In this document: positions 11,394 to 21,017 of the stretch, piece after piece | How the letters are laid out: each line of letters starts with the position of its first letter | Position numbering within the stretch: position 1 is the stretch's first letter | Assembly (NCBI RefSeq): GCF_003711845.1 | Contig: NZ_RHLQ01000020.1 | Coordinates: forward strand, 1-64,000 | Direction of reading: 5' to 3' | Length of the DNA: 64,000 nt | Source of the DNA: Lysinibacillus halotolerans | Lineage (GTDB): Bacteria; Bacillota; Bacilli; Bacillales_A; Planococcaceae | Translations under genes and position numbers: made by a program | The notes under the pieces: model-generated | Told to the model about the DNA's origin: nothing | Seen by the model: the letters and a program-made list of their open reading frames with translations, nothing else | The model's database searches: none

Positions 11394-11738
11394 ATGAAAA
11401 AGCGCCAGCGAATTAAAAAAAATGAAGACTTTCAAAAAGTATTTAAAAAGGGAAAGTCCTTTGCCAATCGTCAATTCGTTGTTTATTGTTTGCCGAATGA
11501 GGATCAAACAGAATTTCGTATTGGTTTATCCGTTGGAAAAAAAGTTGGGAAAGCTGTAACGAGAGTTCAAATTAAACGATATATTCGACAAGTGTTTTTA
11601 GAATTAAAAGATGAAATAAGACAAGATATGGATTATGTTATTATCGCCAGAAACCCGGCGGCCACATTAGATTTTCATGAAACAAAAAAGAGTATTGAAC
11701 ATGTGCTAAAAATTGCAAAAGTATTAAAGAAGAAATAA
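11394..11738 (+). CDS. rnpA: ribonuclease P protein component
   Basis: 114 aa, the family length. It is the protein cofactor of the RNase P ribozyme that trims tRNA 5' ends. The start [20 protein letters not shown], the central [20 protein letters not shown] (the RNR-motif region, here with K-R-Y) and a basic C-terminus match the family. It follows rpmH as usual. Confidence 0.96.
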   Translation: MKKRQRIKKNEDFQKVFKKGKSFANRQFVVYCLPNEDQTEFRIGLSVGKKVGKAVTRVQIKRYIRQVFLELKDEIRQDMDYVIIARNPAATLDFHETKKSIEHVLKIAKVLKKK

Positions 11739-11896
11739 GTAACTCTACAAATGTCTCTTAAAATATTAATAAAATTTTCAAAACTAAATAATTATTGTCA
11801 ATATTTATAGAGGGAATTAAAACAATTTGTAGAGTGTAAGCGGCTACACGTGGTAAAATAGCTAAAAAGTTGAATAGTATTCTAGGAGGAAGAAGG

Positions 11897-12667
11897 TTGA
11901 AGAAAAGTCATTGGATGATTCTGTCGCTAGTTTCAGTAGCATTGTTGCTTTCTGGTTGTACAGAATTTGATCAGCCAATTTCATCTGAAAGCGAAGGCTT
12001 TTGGAATGAATTTATCGTTTGGCCATTAGTATCAGTTATTAAGTATTTCGCAGATTTATTAGGTACGTATGCTCTTGGGATTATTGCTGTTACAATAATA
12101 ATCCGATTAGTCATCCTTCCATTAACGATTAAACAAGTAAAAAGCTCGAAAAAAATGCAAGAAATCCAACCAAAAATGAAAGAATTACAAAGGAAGTATG
12201 CTTCAAAAGATGCTGTTACTCAACAAAAGTATCAGCAAGAAATGATGGCATTAATGCAAAATTCTGGCGTGAATCCTGCGGCAGGATGTTTACCAATGTT
12301 AATTCAAATGCCTATTTTGATTGGTTTCTATCATGCAATTAGTCGTATGAATGCAACACCAGCCTTTGATTTAGGGACATTTCTTATTTTCCCGCTCGCA
12401 GATCCAAGTATTGTATTAGCGATTTTAGCTGGTTTAATCCAATTTGTCGTATTGATGACTGGACCTGCTATGGACAACCCTCAAATGAAAGTGTTGATGT
12501 ATATTATGCCAGTTATGATTATGATATTTGGTGCTGTATTACCAGCTGCATTATCATTATATTGGGTTGTCGGAAACATCATCTCAGTAATTCAAAACCT
12601 TGTTATTTATAAGCCTTGGAATAGAAAGAAAATAGAACCTGCTACAACAGGAGGGGCGAAAAAGTGA
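11897..12667 (+). CDS. yidC: membrane protein insertase YidC (SpoIIIJ type)
   Basis: 256 aa from TTG 11897, which is preceded by AGGAGGAAGAAGG; an upstream ATG at 11870 in frame lacks a ribosome site. The N-terminus is a lipoprotein signal with lipobox LLSGC, giving lipidated C21. Five hydrophobic segments follow in the Oxa1/YidC pattern, including the conserved NPAAGCLPMLIQMPILIGFY stretch. It inserts membrane proteins with or without Sec. In B. subtilis the spoIIIJ copy at this locus is also needed for forespore sigma-G activation. The jag start codon overlaps its stop. Confidence 0.95.
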   Translation: MKKSHWMILSLVSVALLLSGCTEFDQPISSESEGFWNEFIVWPLVSVIKYFADLLGTYALGIIAVTIIIRLVILPLTIKQVKSSKKMQEIQPKMKELQRKYASKDAVTQQKYQQEMMALMQNSGVNPAAGCLPMLIQMPILIGFYHAISRMNATPAFDLGTFLIFPLADPSIVLAILAGLIQFVVLMTGPAMDNPQMKVLMYIMPVMIMIFGAVLPAALSLYWVVGNIISVIQNLVIYKPWNRKKIEPATTGGAKK

Positions 12668-13395
12668 AACAAATTACGCAATTAGGCGCAACAGTAGAAG
12701 AAGCGATCTCATTAGCGTTACAACAACTTAATACTACTCGTGATCAAGTAGAAGTTGAGGTTTTACAAGAAGGTAAAAAAGGATTTTTAGGTTTTGGTGC
12801 ACGGAAAGCTGAAGTTCGTGTGACTGTTAATGAAGTATATTCAGAACCAATTGTTGAAGCCCAATCTCCAGTAGAAGTTATACAACAGGAGCAGGATCAA
12901 TCGGTTGGAACAGAAGAGCTATTAGAAGTAGAAAGTGAAAAAGAAAGCCCAATTGATATTGCGAAAGAATATATACAAAATATAGCGATTGAAATGGGTA
13001 TTGATGATTTATCGATCGATGGAAAAGTTCAAGGTAAAAACATTTTATTTAAATTAGAAAGTGAAAAGGCGGCACTTTTAATTGGAAAACGTGGTGCTAC
13101 ATTAAATGCATTACAACAATTAACCCAATTAGTAGTAAATAAAAGTACAAAATCTTTCTTAATGGTAAAACTTGATGTGGAAAATTACCGCGAACGACGT
13201 CAAATTGCTTTAGAGCAATTAGCTGAGCGAATGGCTGATAAGGCAATCCGCACAGGAAAAAAGGTTTCTTTAGAGCCGATGCCTTCCTATGAAAGAAAAG
13301 TCATTCATAATGCATTAGCGAATCGAATTGATATTGAAACATATTCTGAAGGTACTGAACCGAATCGTCATTTAGTAATAGAACCAGTTAAGTAA
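12664..13395 (+). CDS. jag: RNA-binding protein KhpB/Jag
   Basis: 243 aa, beginning with GTG overlapping the yidC stop by 4 bases. Domains are an N-terminal Jag_N (1-52, containing KKGFLGFGARKAEV), an acidic linker, a KH domain with a GKRGATLNALQQL loop (about 140-160) and an R3H domain (about 170-240, with YRERRQIALEQLAERMA). The family binds RNA and affects cell elongation and division in Firmicutes. It forms one operon with yidC. Confidence 0.93.
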   Translation: MKQITQLGATVEEAISLALQQLNTTRDQVEVEVLQEGKKGFLGFGARKAEVRVTVNEVYSEPIVEAQSPVEVIQQEQDQSVGTEELLEVESEKESPIDIAKEYIQNIAIEMGIDDLSIDGKVQGKNILFKLESEKAALLIGKRGATLNALQQLTQLVVNKSTKSFLMVKLDVENYRERRQIALEQLAERMADKAIRTGKKVSLEPMPSYERKVIHNALANRIDIETYSEGTEPNRHLVIEPVK

Positions 13396-13415
13396 TGAAA
13401 ACATATTAGAATAAC

Positions 13416-13443
13416 AAAAACGGCCTTTAAAAGGTCGTTTTTT
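13416..13443 (+). terminator. jag terminator
   Basis: AAAAACGGCCTTT followed closely by AAAGGTCGTTTTTT gives a stem with one G-T wobble and a T tract. Confidence 0.8.
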
Positions 13444-13481
13444 ATTTCCTTTTTATATGCTTAAATAAATGACGATCTTTT

Positions 13482-13585
13482 TTATCCACATGTGGAAAAT
13501 TTGCTTTACTTTCGTAATTCAATAAAATATGTTACTCTAAATTGTTAGTAAATGAAGTTCGTAACAGTTATTCACATGTGGATAA
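13482..13585. promoter_or_regulatory. two back-to-back DnaA-box pairs upstream of mnmE
   Basis: TTATCCACA (13482-13490) is followed directly by TGTGGAAAA (13491-13499). TTATTCACA (13568-13576) is followed directly by TGTGGATAA (13577-13585). Each pair forms a palindrome centred on ACATGT; the second extends to 22 bases (13566-13587) with one mismatched pair. They lie in the jag-mnmE gap. DnaA binding in the jag-thdF(mnmE) interval has, as I recall, been reported in B. subtilis. Confidence 0.75.
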
Positions 13586-13686
13586 CTTCGTATAGTTGTC
13601 ACAAGATAAAAGTATTCATCTTATGACGTTTTGGTGAGGTCATCAATTACACAAAAGTGTAATTGATTTAGTAGGAGGATTTTAAA

Positions 13687-15072
13687 ATGGAGTATGATAC
13701 GATTACCGCGATATCCACACCAATGGGCGAAGGAGCCATTGCTATTGTCCGTTTAAGTGGGGATGAAGCAGTTAAAATAGCAGATAAAATTTTCAAGTCA
13801 CCGAGTGGCAAAAAATTAATAGAAGAAAAATCCCATACGATTCATTATGGTTATTTAATTGAACCAAAAAGTGAAGAAGTAGTAGAAGAAGTCATGATTT
13901 CGTTAATGCGGGCACCAAAAACCTTTACCCGTGAGGATGTAGTTGAAATTAACTGTCATGGTGGAATTGTTTCGGTAAATCGTGTGTTGCAGCTCGTTTT
14001 ACAAAATGGGGCAAGATTAGCGGAACCGGGTGAATTTACAAAACGTGCCTTCTTAAATGGACGTATTGATTTATCTCAGGCTGAGGCCGTTATGGATTTA
14101 ATCCGAGCGAAAACAGATCGTGCGATGAATGTAGCTTTAGGACAAATGGAAGGTAAACTTTCAAGATTAATTGGCCAATTACGTCAAGCATTAATTGAGA
14201 CATTAGCTCATGTAGAGGTTAATATAGATTATCCTGAGTATGATGATGTAGAAGAGATGACCATTCCAGTACTTTTAGAAAAATGTACATGGGTAAGGGA
14301 TGAAATCGCTAAGTTATTACAAACTTCTTCTCAGGGGAAAATATTACGTGAAGGGCTTTCTACGGTTATTCTCGGTAGACCTAATGTAGGGAAATCTTCA
14401 TTATTAAATAGTTTAATTCACGAGAATAAAGCAATTGTTACTGATGTTGCAGGTACAACTCGTGATATTATAGAAGAGTATGTCAATGTGCGCGGCGTAC
14501 CTTTGCGTCTAGTTGATACTGCAGGGATTCGTGAAACGGAAGATATCGTCGAAAGAATAGGGGTAGAAAAATCTCGACAAGTATTAAAGGAAGCAGATTT
14601 AATTTTACTTGTTTTAAATTCGGCGGAACCATTATCTGAAGAAGATGAACGTCTGTTTGAAACCATTCAAAATATGGACTTTATTGTCGTTGTTAATAAA
14701 ACAGATTTACCGCAACAAATTGATTTGGAAAAAGTAAAGGCATTGTCCAACGGTCGTCCTGTTGTGACAACGTCCATTTTACAAGAACAAGGAATCATTG
14801 AGCTAGAAGAAGCAATTGCCAAGACTTTCTTTGAAGGGCAAGTGGAAGCAAATGATTTAACTTATGTTTCCAATGCGCGCCATATTGCTTTACTTCATCA
14901 AGCAAAATCAACTATCGAAGATGCGATCGATGCAGCCCATACCGGTGTTCCAGTTGACATGATTCAAATTGATGTAACGAAAACATGGGAACTATTAGGG
15001 GAAATAGTCGGTGACACAGTGCAAGAAAGCTTGATTAATCAGCTATTCTCACAATTCTGTTTAGGAAAATAA
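13687..15072 (+). CDS. mnmE: tRNA modification GTPase MnmE
   Basis: 461 aa, the family length. With MnmG it installs the carboxymethylaminomethyl group at wobble U34. The N-terminal formyl-THF-binding domain (1-118) contains [13 protein letters not shown]. An inserted Ras-like G domain (about 220-380) has [18 protein letters not shown] and NKTD. The protein ends in the catalytic CLGK motif. GTAGGAGG precedes the ATG. It lies 27 bases before mnmG. Confidence 0.98.
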   Translation: MEYDTITAISTPMGEGAIAIVRLSGDEAVKIADKIFKSPSGKKLIEEKSHTIHYGYLIEPKSEEVVEEVMISLMRAPKTFTREDVVEINCHGGIVSVNRVLQLVLQNGARLAEPGEFTKRAFLNGRIDLSQAEAVMDLIRAKTDRAMNVALGQMEGKLSRLIGQLRQALIETLAHVEVNIDYPEYDDVEEMTIPVLLEKCTWVRDEIAKLLQTSSQGKILREGLSTVILGRPNVGKSSLLNSLIHENKAIVTDVAGTTRDIIEEYVNVRGVPLRLVDTAGIRETEDIVERIGVEKSRQVLKEADLILLVLNSAEPLSEEDERLFETIQNMDFIVVVNKTDLPQQIDLEKVKALSNGRPVVTTSILQEQGIIELEEAIAKTFFEGQVEANDLTYVSNARHIALLHQAKSTIEDAIDAAHTGVPVDMIQIDVTKTWELLGEIVGDTVQESLINQLFSQFCLGK

Positions 15073-15099
15073 ATTTAAAATAAGAAAGGGAGAGACGGC

Positions 15100-16995
15100 A
15101 TGACAACAACATATGAAGCTGGGCAATATGATGTCATTGTCATCGGTGCAGGTCATGCTGGTGTAGAATCAGCATATGCTGCAGCAAAAATGGGTGCGAA
15201 AACACTTATGGTGACAATTAATTTAGACATGATTGCCTTTATGCCATGTAATCCATCTGTTGGTGGACCAGCAAAAGGAATCGTTGTGCGTGAAATAGAC
15301 GCATTAGGCGGTGTGATGGGGAAAGTAATTGATAAAACTCATATCCAAATGCGTATGCTAAATACTGGGAAAGGACCTGCAGTTCGTGCTTTACGTGCAC
15401 AAGCAGATAAAGTTCTTTACCAACGTGAAATGAAACGTTTATTAGAGGAAGAAGAAAATTTAACAATTCATCAATCAATTGTTGATGAATTAATCGTTGA
15501 AGATGGTGTCGTTCGCGGTGTCATTACACAGACAGGTGGAATTTACCGAGCAAAAGCAGTTATTGTCACAACAGGTACGTATTTGCGCGGTGAAATTATT
15601 ATTGGGGACTTAAAATATTCAAGTGGGCCAAACAATCAACAACCATCCATAAAATTAGCGGATAATTTGCGCGACCTTGGCTTTGAAATGGTTCGTTTTA
15701 AAACGGGTACACCACCACGTGTAGACAGTAAAACGATTGATTATAGTAAAACCGAAATTCAACCTGGGGATGATGTGCCACGTGCATTTAGTTTTGAAAC
15801 AACTGAATTCATCATGGATCAAATTCCTTGTTGGTTAACGTATACAAGTCCTGAAACACATCAAATTATTAATGATAACCTTGACAAAGCACCAATGTAT
15901 ACTGGTGCGATTACAGGTACAGGACCACGTTATTGCCCATCAATTGAAACGAAAATTGTTCGCTTTAACGATAAACCGCGTCATCAACTCTTTTTAGAAC
16001 CAGAGGGCCGTGATACTCAAGAAGTTTACGTACAAGGTTTGTCAACAAGTTTACCAGAACATATTCAACGGAAAATGTTACAAACAATTCCTGGGTTAGA
16101 AAAAGCAGAAATGATGCGTGCTGGTTATGCAATTGAATACGATGCGATTGTACCAACGCAATTATGGCCAACATTAGAAACAAAACGCATTAAAAATCTT
16201 TATACAGCTGGTCAAATTAACGGTACTAGTGGATATGAAGAAGCTGCTGGTCAAGGGTTAATGGCAGGTATTAATGCCGCTGCTAAAGTTTTAGGAAAAG
16301 AAGAAGTTATTTTAAAACGTTCAGATGCTTACATCGGTGTTTTAATTGATGATTTAGTAACAAAAGGAACAAATGAACCGTATCGTTTATTAACATCTCG
16401 AGCAGAATATCGTTTATTACTTCGTCATGATAATGCGGATTTACGTTTAACTGAACTTGGATATAAATTAGGCTTAATTTCAGAAGAACGTTTTGCGAAA
16501 TTTACGAAGAAAAAAGAACAAATCGAAACAGAGATTGCTCGCCTTCGTGAAGTTATTATTAAACCAAATGAAACAACACAAGCTGTCATCCGCTCTGTTG
16601 GTGGAACAGAATTAAAAGATGGGATTCGGGCTTCGGATTTAGTGAAACGAACGGAAATGACATACGATTTAGTCGCTTCATTAACTCCATCTGGTCTTGA
16701 ATTAAGTGAAGAAGTAAAAGAACAAATTGAAGTTCAATTGAAATATGAAGGATATATTCAAAAAGCGTTAAATCAAGTTGAAAAACTCCATAAAATGGAA
16801 GGTAAAAAAATACCAGAAGATATTGATTATGATGATATTTCTAGTTTAGCTACAGAAGCACGGGAAAAATTAAAAGAAGTACGTCCATTATCAATTGCAC
16901 AAGCTTCTCGTATTTCAGGTGTTAATCCTGCAGATATTTCAATTTTGCTTGTTTATATTGAACAAGGGAAGATTGCGCGAGTAAGTAACGAATAA
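15100..16995 (+). CDS. mnmG: tRNA uridine 5-carboxymethylaminomethyl synthesis enzyme MnmG
   Basis: 631 aa, the usual length. It is the FAD-dependent partner of MnmE. The N-terminal dinucleotide fold is [19 protein letters not shown]. The family landmarks [11 protein letters not shown] and YCPSIETKI (with conserved cysteines), [17 protein letters not shown] and the C-terminal helical MnmE-binding region are all present. It is co-transcribed with mnmE, and a terminator follows. Confidence 0.98.
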   Translation: MTTTYEAGQYDVIVIGAGHAGVESAYAAAKMGAKTLMVTINLDMIAFMPCNPSVGGPAKGIVVREIDALGGVMGKVIDKTHIQMRMLNTGKGPAVRALRAQADKVLYQREMKRLLEEEENLTIHQSIVDELIVEDGVVRGVITQTGGIYRAKAVIVTTGTYLRGEIIIGDLKYSSGPNNQQPSIKLADNLRDLGFEMVRFKTGTPPRVDSKTIDYSKTEIQPGDDVPRAFSFETTEFIMDQIPCWLTYTSPETHQIINDNLDKAPMYTGAITGTGPRYCPSIETKIVRFNDKPRHQLFLEPEGRDTQEVYVQGLSTSLPEHIQRKMLQTIPGLEKAEMMRAGYAIEYDAIVPTQLWPTLETKRIKNLYTAGQINGTSGYEEAAGQGLMAGINAAAKVLGKEEVILKRSDAYIGVLIDDLVTKGTNEPYRLLTSRAEYRLLLRHDNADLRLTELGYKLGLISEERFAKFTKKKEQIETEIARLREVIIKPNETTQAVIRSVGGTELKDGIRASDLVKRTEMTYDLVASLTPSGLELSEEVKEQIEVQLKYEGYIQKALNQVEKLHKMEGKKIPEDIDYDDISSLATEAREKLKEVRPLSIAQASRISGVNPADISILLVYIEQGKIARVSNE

Positions 16996-17004
16996 TTGTT
17001 CAAT

Positions 17005-17044
17005 GAGCGTTCGAGTACCAACTTTTCTCGGACGCTCCTTCTTT
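17005..17044 (+). terminator. mnmG terminator
   Basis: GAGCGTTCGAG and CTCGGACGCTC form an 11-bp stem with one wobble, followed by CTTCTTTTG. Confidence 0.75.
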
Positions 17045-17082
17045 TGTAAATAAGCATCCATTCTCAAATAAAGGAGATCCAT

Positions 17083-17799
17083 ATGAACGAACAACAATTT
17101 ATTGAAGCATTAAAAAATAAGGGGATTGAACTTAGTGATCAACAAATCGCTCAGTTTAAAAAATATTTTGAACTACTCGTTGAGTGGAATGAAAAAATGA
17201 ATTTAACGGCAATCACAGATGTTGAAGGCGTCTATTTAAAGCATTTCTATGATTCCATTAGTGCAAGTTTTTACTTTGATTTTACGAAAGTACAATCTGT
17301 TTGTGATGTAGGTGCAGGTGCGGGCTTTCCAAGCTTACCAATCAAAATATGTTTCCCTCATTTACATGTAACAATTGTTGATTCTTTAAATAAACGTATT
17401 ACATTTTTAAATCATTTAAGTGAACAATTACAATTAGATCATGTGGAGTTCGTGCATGCTCGTGCTGAAGAATTTGGACAAAATGCATCATACCGTGAAA
17501 AGTTTGAGGTCGTAACAGCTCGTGCTGTAGCGAGACTAGCTGTATTATCCGAACTTTGCTTCCCGCTTGTTAAACAGGGAGGTTATTTTGTTGCATTAAA
17601 GGCTGCGGCAGGACCTGAAGAGCTGAAAGATGCGAAAAAGGCAATTACTACATTGGGTGGATCTTTAAAAGAAGAATTTGCCTATACTTTACCGATTGAA
17701 GAGAGTGAACGGACTTTATATGTGTTTGATAAAGTGAAGCAGACACCTAAAAAATACCCTCGTAAACCGGGCGTTCCAAATAAAACACCAATCGTATAA
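17083..17799 (+). CDS. rsmG: 16S rRNA (guanine-527-N7)-methyltransferase
   Basis: 238 aa, the family length. It methylates N7 of G527 in 16S rRNA using SAM. The glycine-rich SAM motif is [17 protein letters not shown], followed by acidic [17 protein letters not shown] and the basic C-terminus [15 protein letters not shown] are typical. AAAGGAG precedes the ATG by 6 bases. Confidence 0.97.
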   Translation: MNEQQFIEALKNKGIELSDQQIAQFKKYFELLVEWNEKMNLTAITDVEGVYLKHFYDSISASFYFDFTKVQSVCDVGAGAGFPSLPIKICFPHLHVTIVDSLNKRITFLNHLSEQLQLDHVEFVHARAEEFGQNASYREKFEVVTARAVARLAVLSELCFPLVKQGGYFVALKAAAGPEELKDAKKAITTLGGSLKEEFAYTLPIEESERTLYVFDKVKQTPKKYPRKPGVPNKTPIV

Positions 17800-18180
17800 A
17801 AAATTTGTTTTATTAGCCGCGATCTATTGGAAGTTATGTATAAGCGGCTAATAGGCAATTTAATTTTATAAGTATGAAAATTTTTAGTAGAATAAAAGAG
17901 TTGTGTTTCTATTAATTTAACAAATGTTCCACATGAAACATCTAGTCTTTATGGATAATAATAGATTTTGTATGTGTTTTTTTCTTTCTTTTATTAGAAA
18001 ACTTTTATTTGTCACAAATTTTTAGATATAATTTTGCATCTTGAAGCATACATATTTTATATTTATGTTAATTTAATAGATTTTTACATCTATCAGACTC
18101 TGTACATTTTATAAATAATAATAAATAATATTTATAATGAGTATCGAGCAAGATAGTTTCTAAAAGGTGGTGCCTATTGA
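17800..18180. other. rsmG-noc intergenic gap with inverted repeat and parS-like site
   Basis: A 10-bp inverted repeat (TATTAGCCGC 17811-17820, GCGGCTAATA 17844-17853) lies 12 bases after rsmG. It has a 23-base loop and no T tract, so it may be a weak terminator. At 17925-17940 TGTTCCACATGAAACA differs from consensus parS at two positions. The remainder is AT-rich and should include the noc promoter, which I could not place. No gene is seen. Confidence 0.6.
17925..17940. promoter_or_regulatory. degenerate parS-like site upstream of noc
   Basis: TGTTCCACATGAAACA matches 14 of 16 positions of TGTTTCACGTGAAACA. It is 240 bases before noc, a ParB paralogue gene that may have arisen by duplication of parB with its site. 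Confidence 0.55.
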
Positions 18181-19068
18181 ATGAAAAGTCCTTTTTCACG
18201 TTTTTTCGGAGGCGGCGAAAAAACTGTTTCTGAAGAAAAAAATGAAGTAGAACAAGTAGTAGCACAAGATGATAAGAATAAGGCTGCAGAAGAAGTAGTA
18301 AAAATCCCAATTGATAAGATTATTCCAAATCGGTTCCAACCTCGTACGGTTTTTGATGAAGAAAAAATTGAAGAATTATCAAGAACAATCCATACCCACG
18401 GTGTAATTCAACCGATCGTTGTACGAAGTTATGAAGACGATCGCTATGAAATTATTGCGGGTGAACGTCGTTACCGAGCAATGAAAAAACTAAATTGGAC
18501 TGAAGTACCTGCAATTGTTCGTAATTTAAGTGATAAAGAAACCGCTTCTATTGCTTTAATTGAGAATCTTCAACGAGAAGAACTAACAGCAATTGAAGAA
18601 GCATTAGCTTATCAGCAATTGCTCGAACTTCATTCACTAACTCAAGAAGCACTTGCTCAACGTTTAGGGAAAGGTCAATCAACGGTCGCTAATAAATTAC
18701 GTTTATTAAAACTACCCCAATTTGTACAAGAAGCAATTTTAAAGAGAGAGATAACGGAAAGACATGCCCGGGCTATGATCTCCATTAAAGAAGAAGAATT
18801 GCAATCTGAATTAGTTACTTTGATAAAAGAAAATGATTGGAATGTACGCCAATTAGAAGAATATATTCAGCAACTTAGTCAACCAAAAGAAGAAGTAAAA
18901 AAAGAAAAACCGAAACGAAAAGCGATAAGTAAAGATATTCGAATTGCCTTAAATACGATTAAACAATCTCTTTCGATGGTAACGAAAAGTGGTATTAATG
19001 TGAAAACGGAAGAGGAAGATACAGAAGATTACTACCAAATTACTGTGAAAATACCAAAGAAAAAATAA
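18181..19068 (+). CDS. noc: nucleoid occlusion protein Noc
   Basis: 295 aa, a ParB-family CTPase. It coats DNA near its binding sites and blocks FtsZ assembly over the nucleoid. The amphipathic membrane-targeting N-terminus [15 protein letters not shown] is typical of Noc. The ParB/Srx CTP-binding motif [11 protein letters not shown] lies about residue 97, and the helix-turn-helix [20 protein letters not shown] distinguishes it from Spo0J. The position between rsmG and soj is the conserved one. AAAGGTGGTG lies 11 bases before ATG. Confidence 0.95.
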   Translation: MKSPFSRFFGGGEKTVSEEKNEVEQVVAQDDKNKAAEEVVKIPIDKIIPNRFQPRTVFDEEKIEELSRTIHTHGVIQPIVVRSYEDDRYEIIAGERRYRAMKKLNWTEVPAIVRNLSDKETASIALIENLQREELTAIEEALAYQQLLELHSLTQEALAQRLGKGQSTVANKLRLLKLPQFVQEAILKREITERHARAMISIKEEELQSELVTLIKENDWNVRQLEEYIQQLSQPKEEVKKEKPKRKAISKDIRIALNTIKQSLSMVTKSGINVKTEEEDTEDYYQITVKIPKKK

Positions 19069-19151
19069 GTTTCAAGTATTTCAATAGATCATTTTTTGGC
19101 TTCCCAATTTAGGTTATAGTGATATGTCATTACTTCATATTTAACATTAAA

Positions 19152-19184
19152 GGAGGTATCTCATTTTTGAGATGCCCCTTTTTC
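19152..19184 (+). terminator. noc terminator
   Basis: GGAGGTATCTCA, a TTTT loop, TGAGATGCCCC and TTTTT form a stem with one wobble and one mismatch. Confidence 0.65.
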
Positions 19185-19346
19185 TATAAAATTTATACAA
19201 TATGTTTTTAGAATGTCATACATCTATTATATAAATTTGATAAAATAGAAATACCTATTTATCTTATTTTAATTTCATGCGTTTGAGGACGCTTAAGTGT
19301 AGTTGATTTTTTAATAAATTGATTGATGAAAGCAGGTGCAAAAGGC

Positions 19347-20108
19347 TTGGGAAGAATTATTGCCATTACGAACCAAAAGGGTGGTGTAGGAAAAACTACA
19401 ACATCTGTAAATTTGAGCGCTTGTCTTGCTTATTTAGGGAAAAAGGTACTTTTAATAGACATTGATCCACAAGGTAATGCTACAAGTGGAGTTGGTATAA
19501 ATAAAGGTGAAATTCAAAGCTGTATCTATGATGTATTAATCGATGATGAAGAAGTCGTTAACGTCGTCCAACAATCAAAAGTTGAAAATTTATATGTCGT
19601 TCCAGCAACTATTTCCCTTGCAGGGGCTGAAATTGAACTCGTTTCAACTATTTCTCGTGAGGTAAGATTAAAACATGCCTTACAAAATGTAAAAGAGCAA
19701 TACGATTATATTATTATCGATTGTCCACCTTCATTAGGTTTGTTGACAATTAATGCTTTAACCGCATCTGATGCCGTTATTATTCCGGTTCAATGTGAAT
19801 ATTACGCCCTAGAAGGGTTGAGTCAATTACTATCAACAGTACGTCTCGTTCAAAAACATTTAAATCAACAGTTATATATTGATGGTGTTCTTTTAACGAT
19901 GTTAGATGCTCGTACAAATTTAGGTATACAAGTTATCGAAGAAGTAAAGAAATACTTCCAAGATAAAGTGTATAAAACAATTATTCCCCGAAACGTTCGT
20001 TTAAGTGAGGCACCAAGCCATGGAGAACCGATAATTATTTACGATTCAAAATCAAGAGGTGCTGAAGTCTATTTAGAGTTAGCAAGGGAAGTGATTAAAA
20101 ATGGCTAG
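19347..20108 (+). CDS. soj: chromosome partitioning ATPase Soj (ParA)
   Basis: 253 aa from TTG 19347, which gives exactly the length of B. subtilis Soj and the conserved start GRIIAITNQ; an upstream ATG at 19326 would add 7 residues. Neither start has a strong ribosome site. It is a deviant Walker ATPase that works with Spo0J/parS in chromosome segregation and regulates DnaA. Motifs are NQKGGVGKTTTSVNL, DIDPQGNATSG, DCPPSLGLLT and IPRNVRLSEAPSHG. Its 3' end overlaps spo0J by 8 bases. Confidence 0.95.
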   Translation: MGRIIAITNQKGGVGKTTTSVNLSACLAYLGKKVLLIDIDPQGNATSGVGINKGEIQSCIYDVLIDDEEVVNVVQQSKVENLYVVPATISLAGAEIELVSTISREVRLKHALQNVKEQYDYIIIDCPPSLGLLTINALTASDAVIIPVQCEYYALEGLSQLLSTVRLVQKHLNQQLYIDGVLLTMLDARTNLGIQVIEEVKKYFQDKVYKTIIPRNVRLSEAPSHGEPIIIYDSKSRGAEVYLELAREVIKNG

Positions 20109-20961
20109 AGGATTAGGAAAAGGAATTGGTGCGTTATTTCCTACTGAAACATTAGAACATTTACAACCAAACGAAGAGCAAATTGAAAAGATCGCATTAC
20201 AGAAACTTGTCGTTAACCCTTTTCAACCTCGTAAACTATTTGATGATGAAGCTATTGAAGAATTAGCTCAATCGATTAGTGAACATGGGATAATTCAACC
20301 GATTGTTGTTCGGAAAAAGGGAAAAAAATATGAAATTGTTGTCGGTGAAAGACGCTTCCGTGCTGCGAAATTAGCTAACTTAGAGGAAATTCCAGCCATC
20401 GTAAAAGACCTTACGGAAGAACAAATGATGGAACTAGCCATTTTAGAAAATCTTCAACGGGAAGACTTAACACCTATTGAAGAGGCTGAGGCATACGAAA
20501 GTTTAATTAAAAAACTAAACTTTACTCAAGAAGAACTTGCGAAACGTTTAGGGAAAAGTCGACCATACATTACGAACCATTTACGCTTATTGCAATTACC
20601 AGAAGAGGTAAGAGAGTTAGTAAATAACGGTCAATTATCAATGGGACACGGACGGACATTACTCGGTTTAAAAAATAAAAGAAGAATTCCTGAAGTGGCA
20701 AACAAAGTTATTAAACAAGCTTTAAATGTACGTCAATTAGAAGTTTATATTAAACAACTTAATGAAGAAGTTTCACGTGAAACAGAAAAGCCTAAGAAAA
20801 AGGATATTTTCGTTCAAGCAACGGAAACTCAGTTACGAGAATATTTTGGAACGAATGTACAAATTAGAAAATCAAAGAATAAAGGGAAAATCGAAATTGA
20901 ATTTTATTCTGAAGATGATTTAGAGCGTATTTTAGAAATTTTACAACTAGAACAGGAATAG
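20101..20961 (+). CDS. spo0J: chromosome partitioning protein Spo0J (ParB)
   Basis: 286 aa, the usual length. It is a parS-binding CTPase clamp that loads SMC at the origin. It starts MARGLGKGIGALFP, the conserved Soj-stimulating N-terminus. The CTP motif GERRFRAAKLA lies near 100, and the helix-turn-helix TQEELAKRLGKSRPYITNHL near 145. A C-terminal dimer domain follows. A parS site lies within the gene (20769-20784), as in B. subtilis. It is co-transcribed with soj. Confidence 0.97.
   Translation: MARGLGKGIGALFPTETLEHLQPNEEQIEKIALQKLVVNPFQPRKLFDDEAIEELAQSISEHGIIQPIVVRKKGKKYEIVVGERRFRAAKLANLEEIPAIVKDLTEEQMMELAILENLQREDLTPIEEAEAYESLIKKLNFTQEELAKRLGKSRPYITNHLRLLQLPEEVRELVNNGQLSMGHGRTLLGLKNKRRIPEVANKVIKQALNVRQLEVYIKQLNEEVSRETEKPKKKDIFVQATETQLREYFGTNVQIRKSKNKGKIEIEFYSEDDLERILEILQLEQE
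20769..20784. promoter_or_regulatory. parS site inside spo0J
   Basis: AGTTTCACGTGAAACA differs from consensus parS only at the first base. It lies in the 3' part of spo0J, as does a parS site in B. subtilis. Confidence 0.85.
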
Positions 20962-20971
20962 GAAAAGTTGT

Positions 20972-20999
20972 GAGCGCCAAATTTCCGGCGCTCTTTTTT
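20972..20999 (+). terminator. spo0J terminator
   Basis: GAGCGCC, an 8-base loop, GGCGCTC and six T. Confidence 0.9.
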
Positions 21000-21017
21000 C
21001 TGAGAAGAGGTTAGTCA

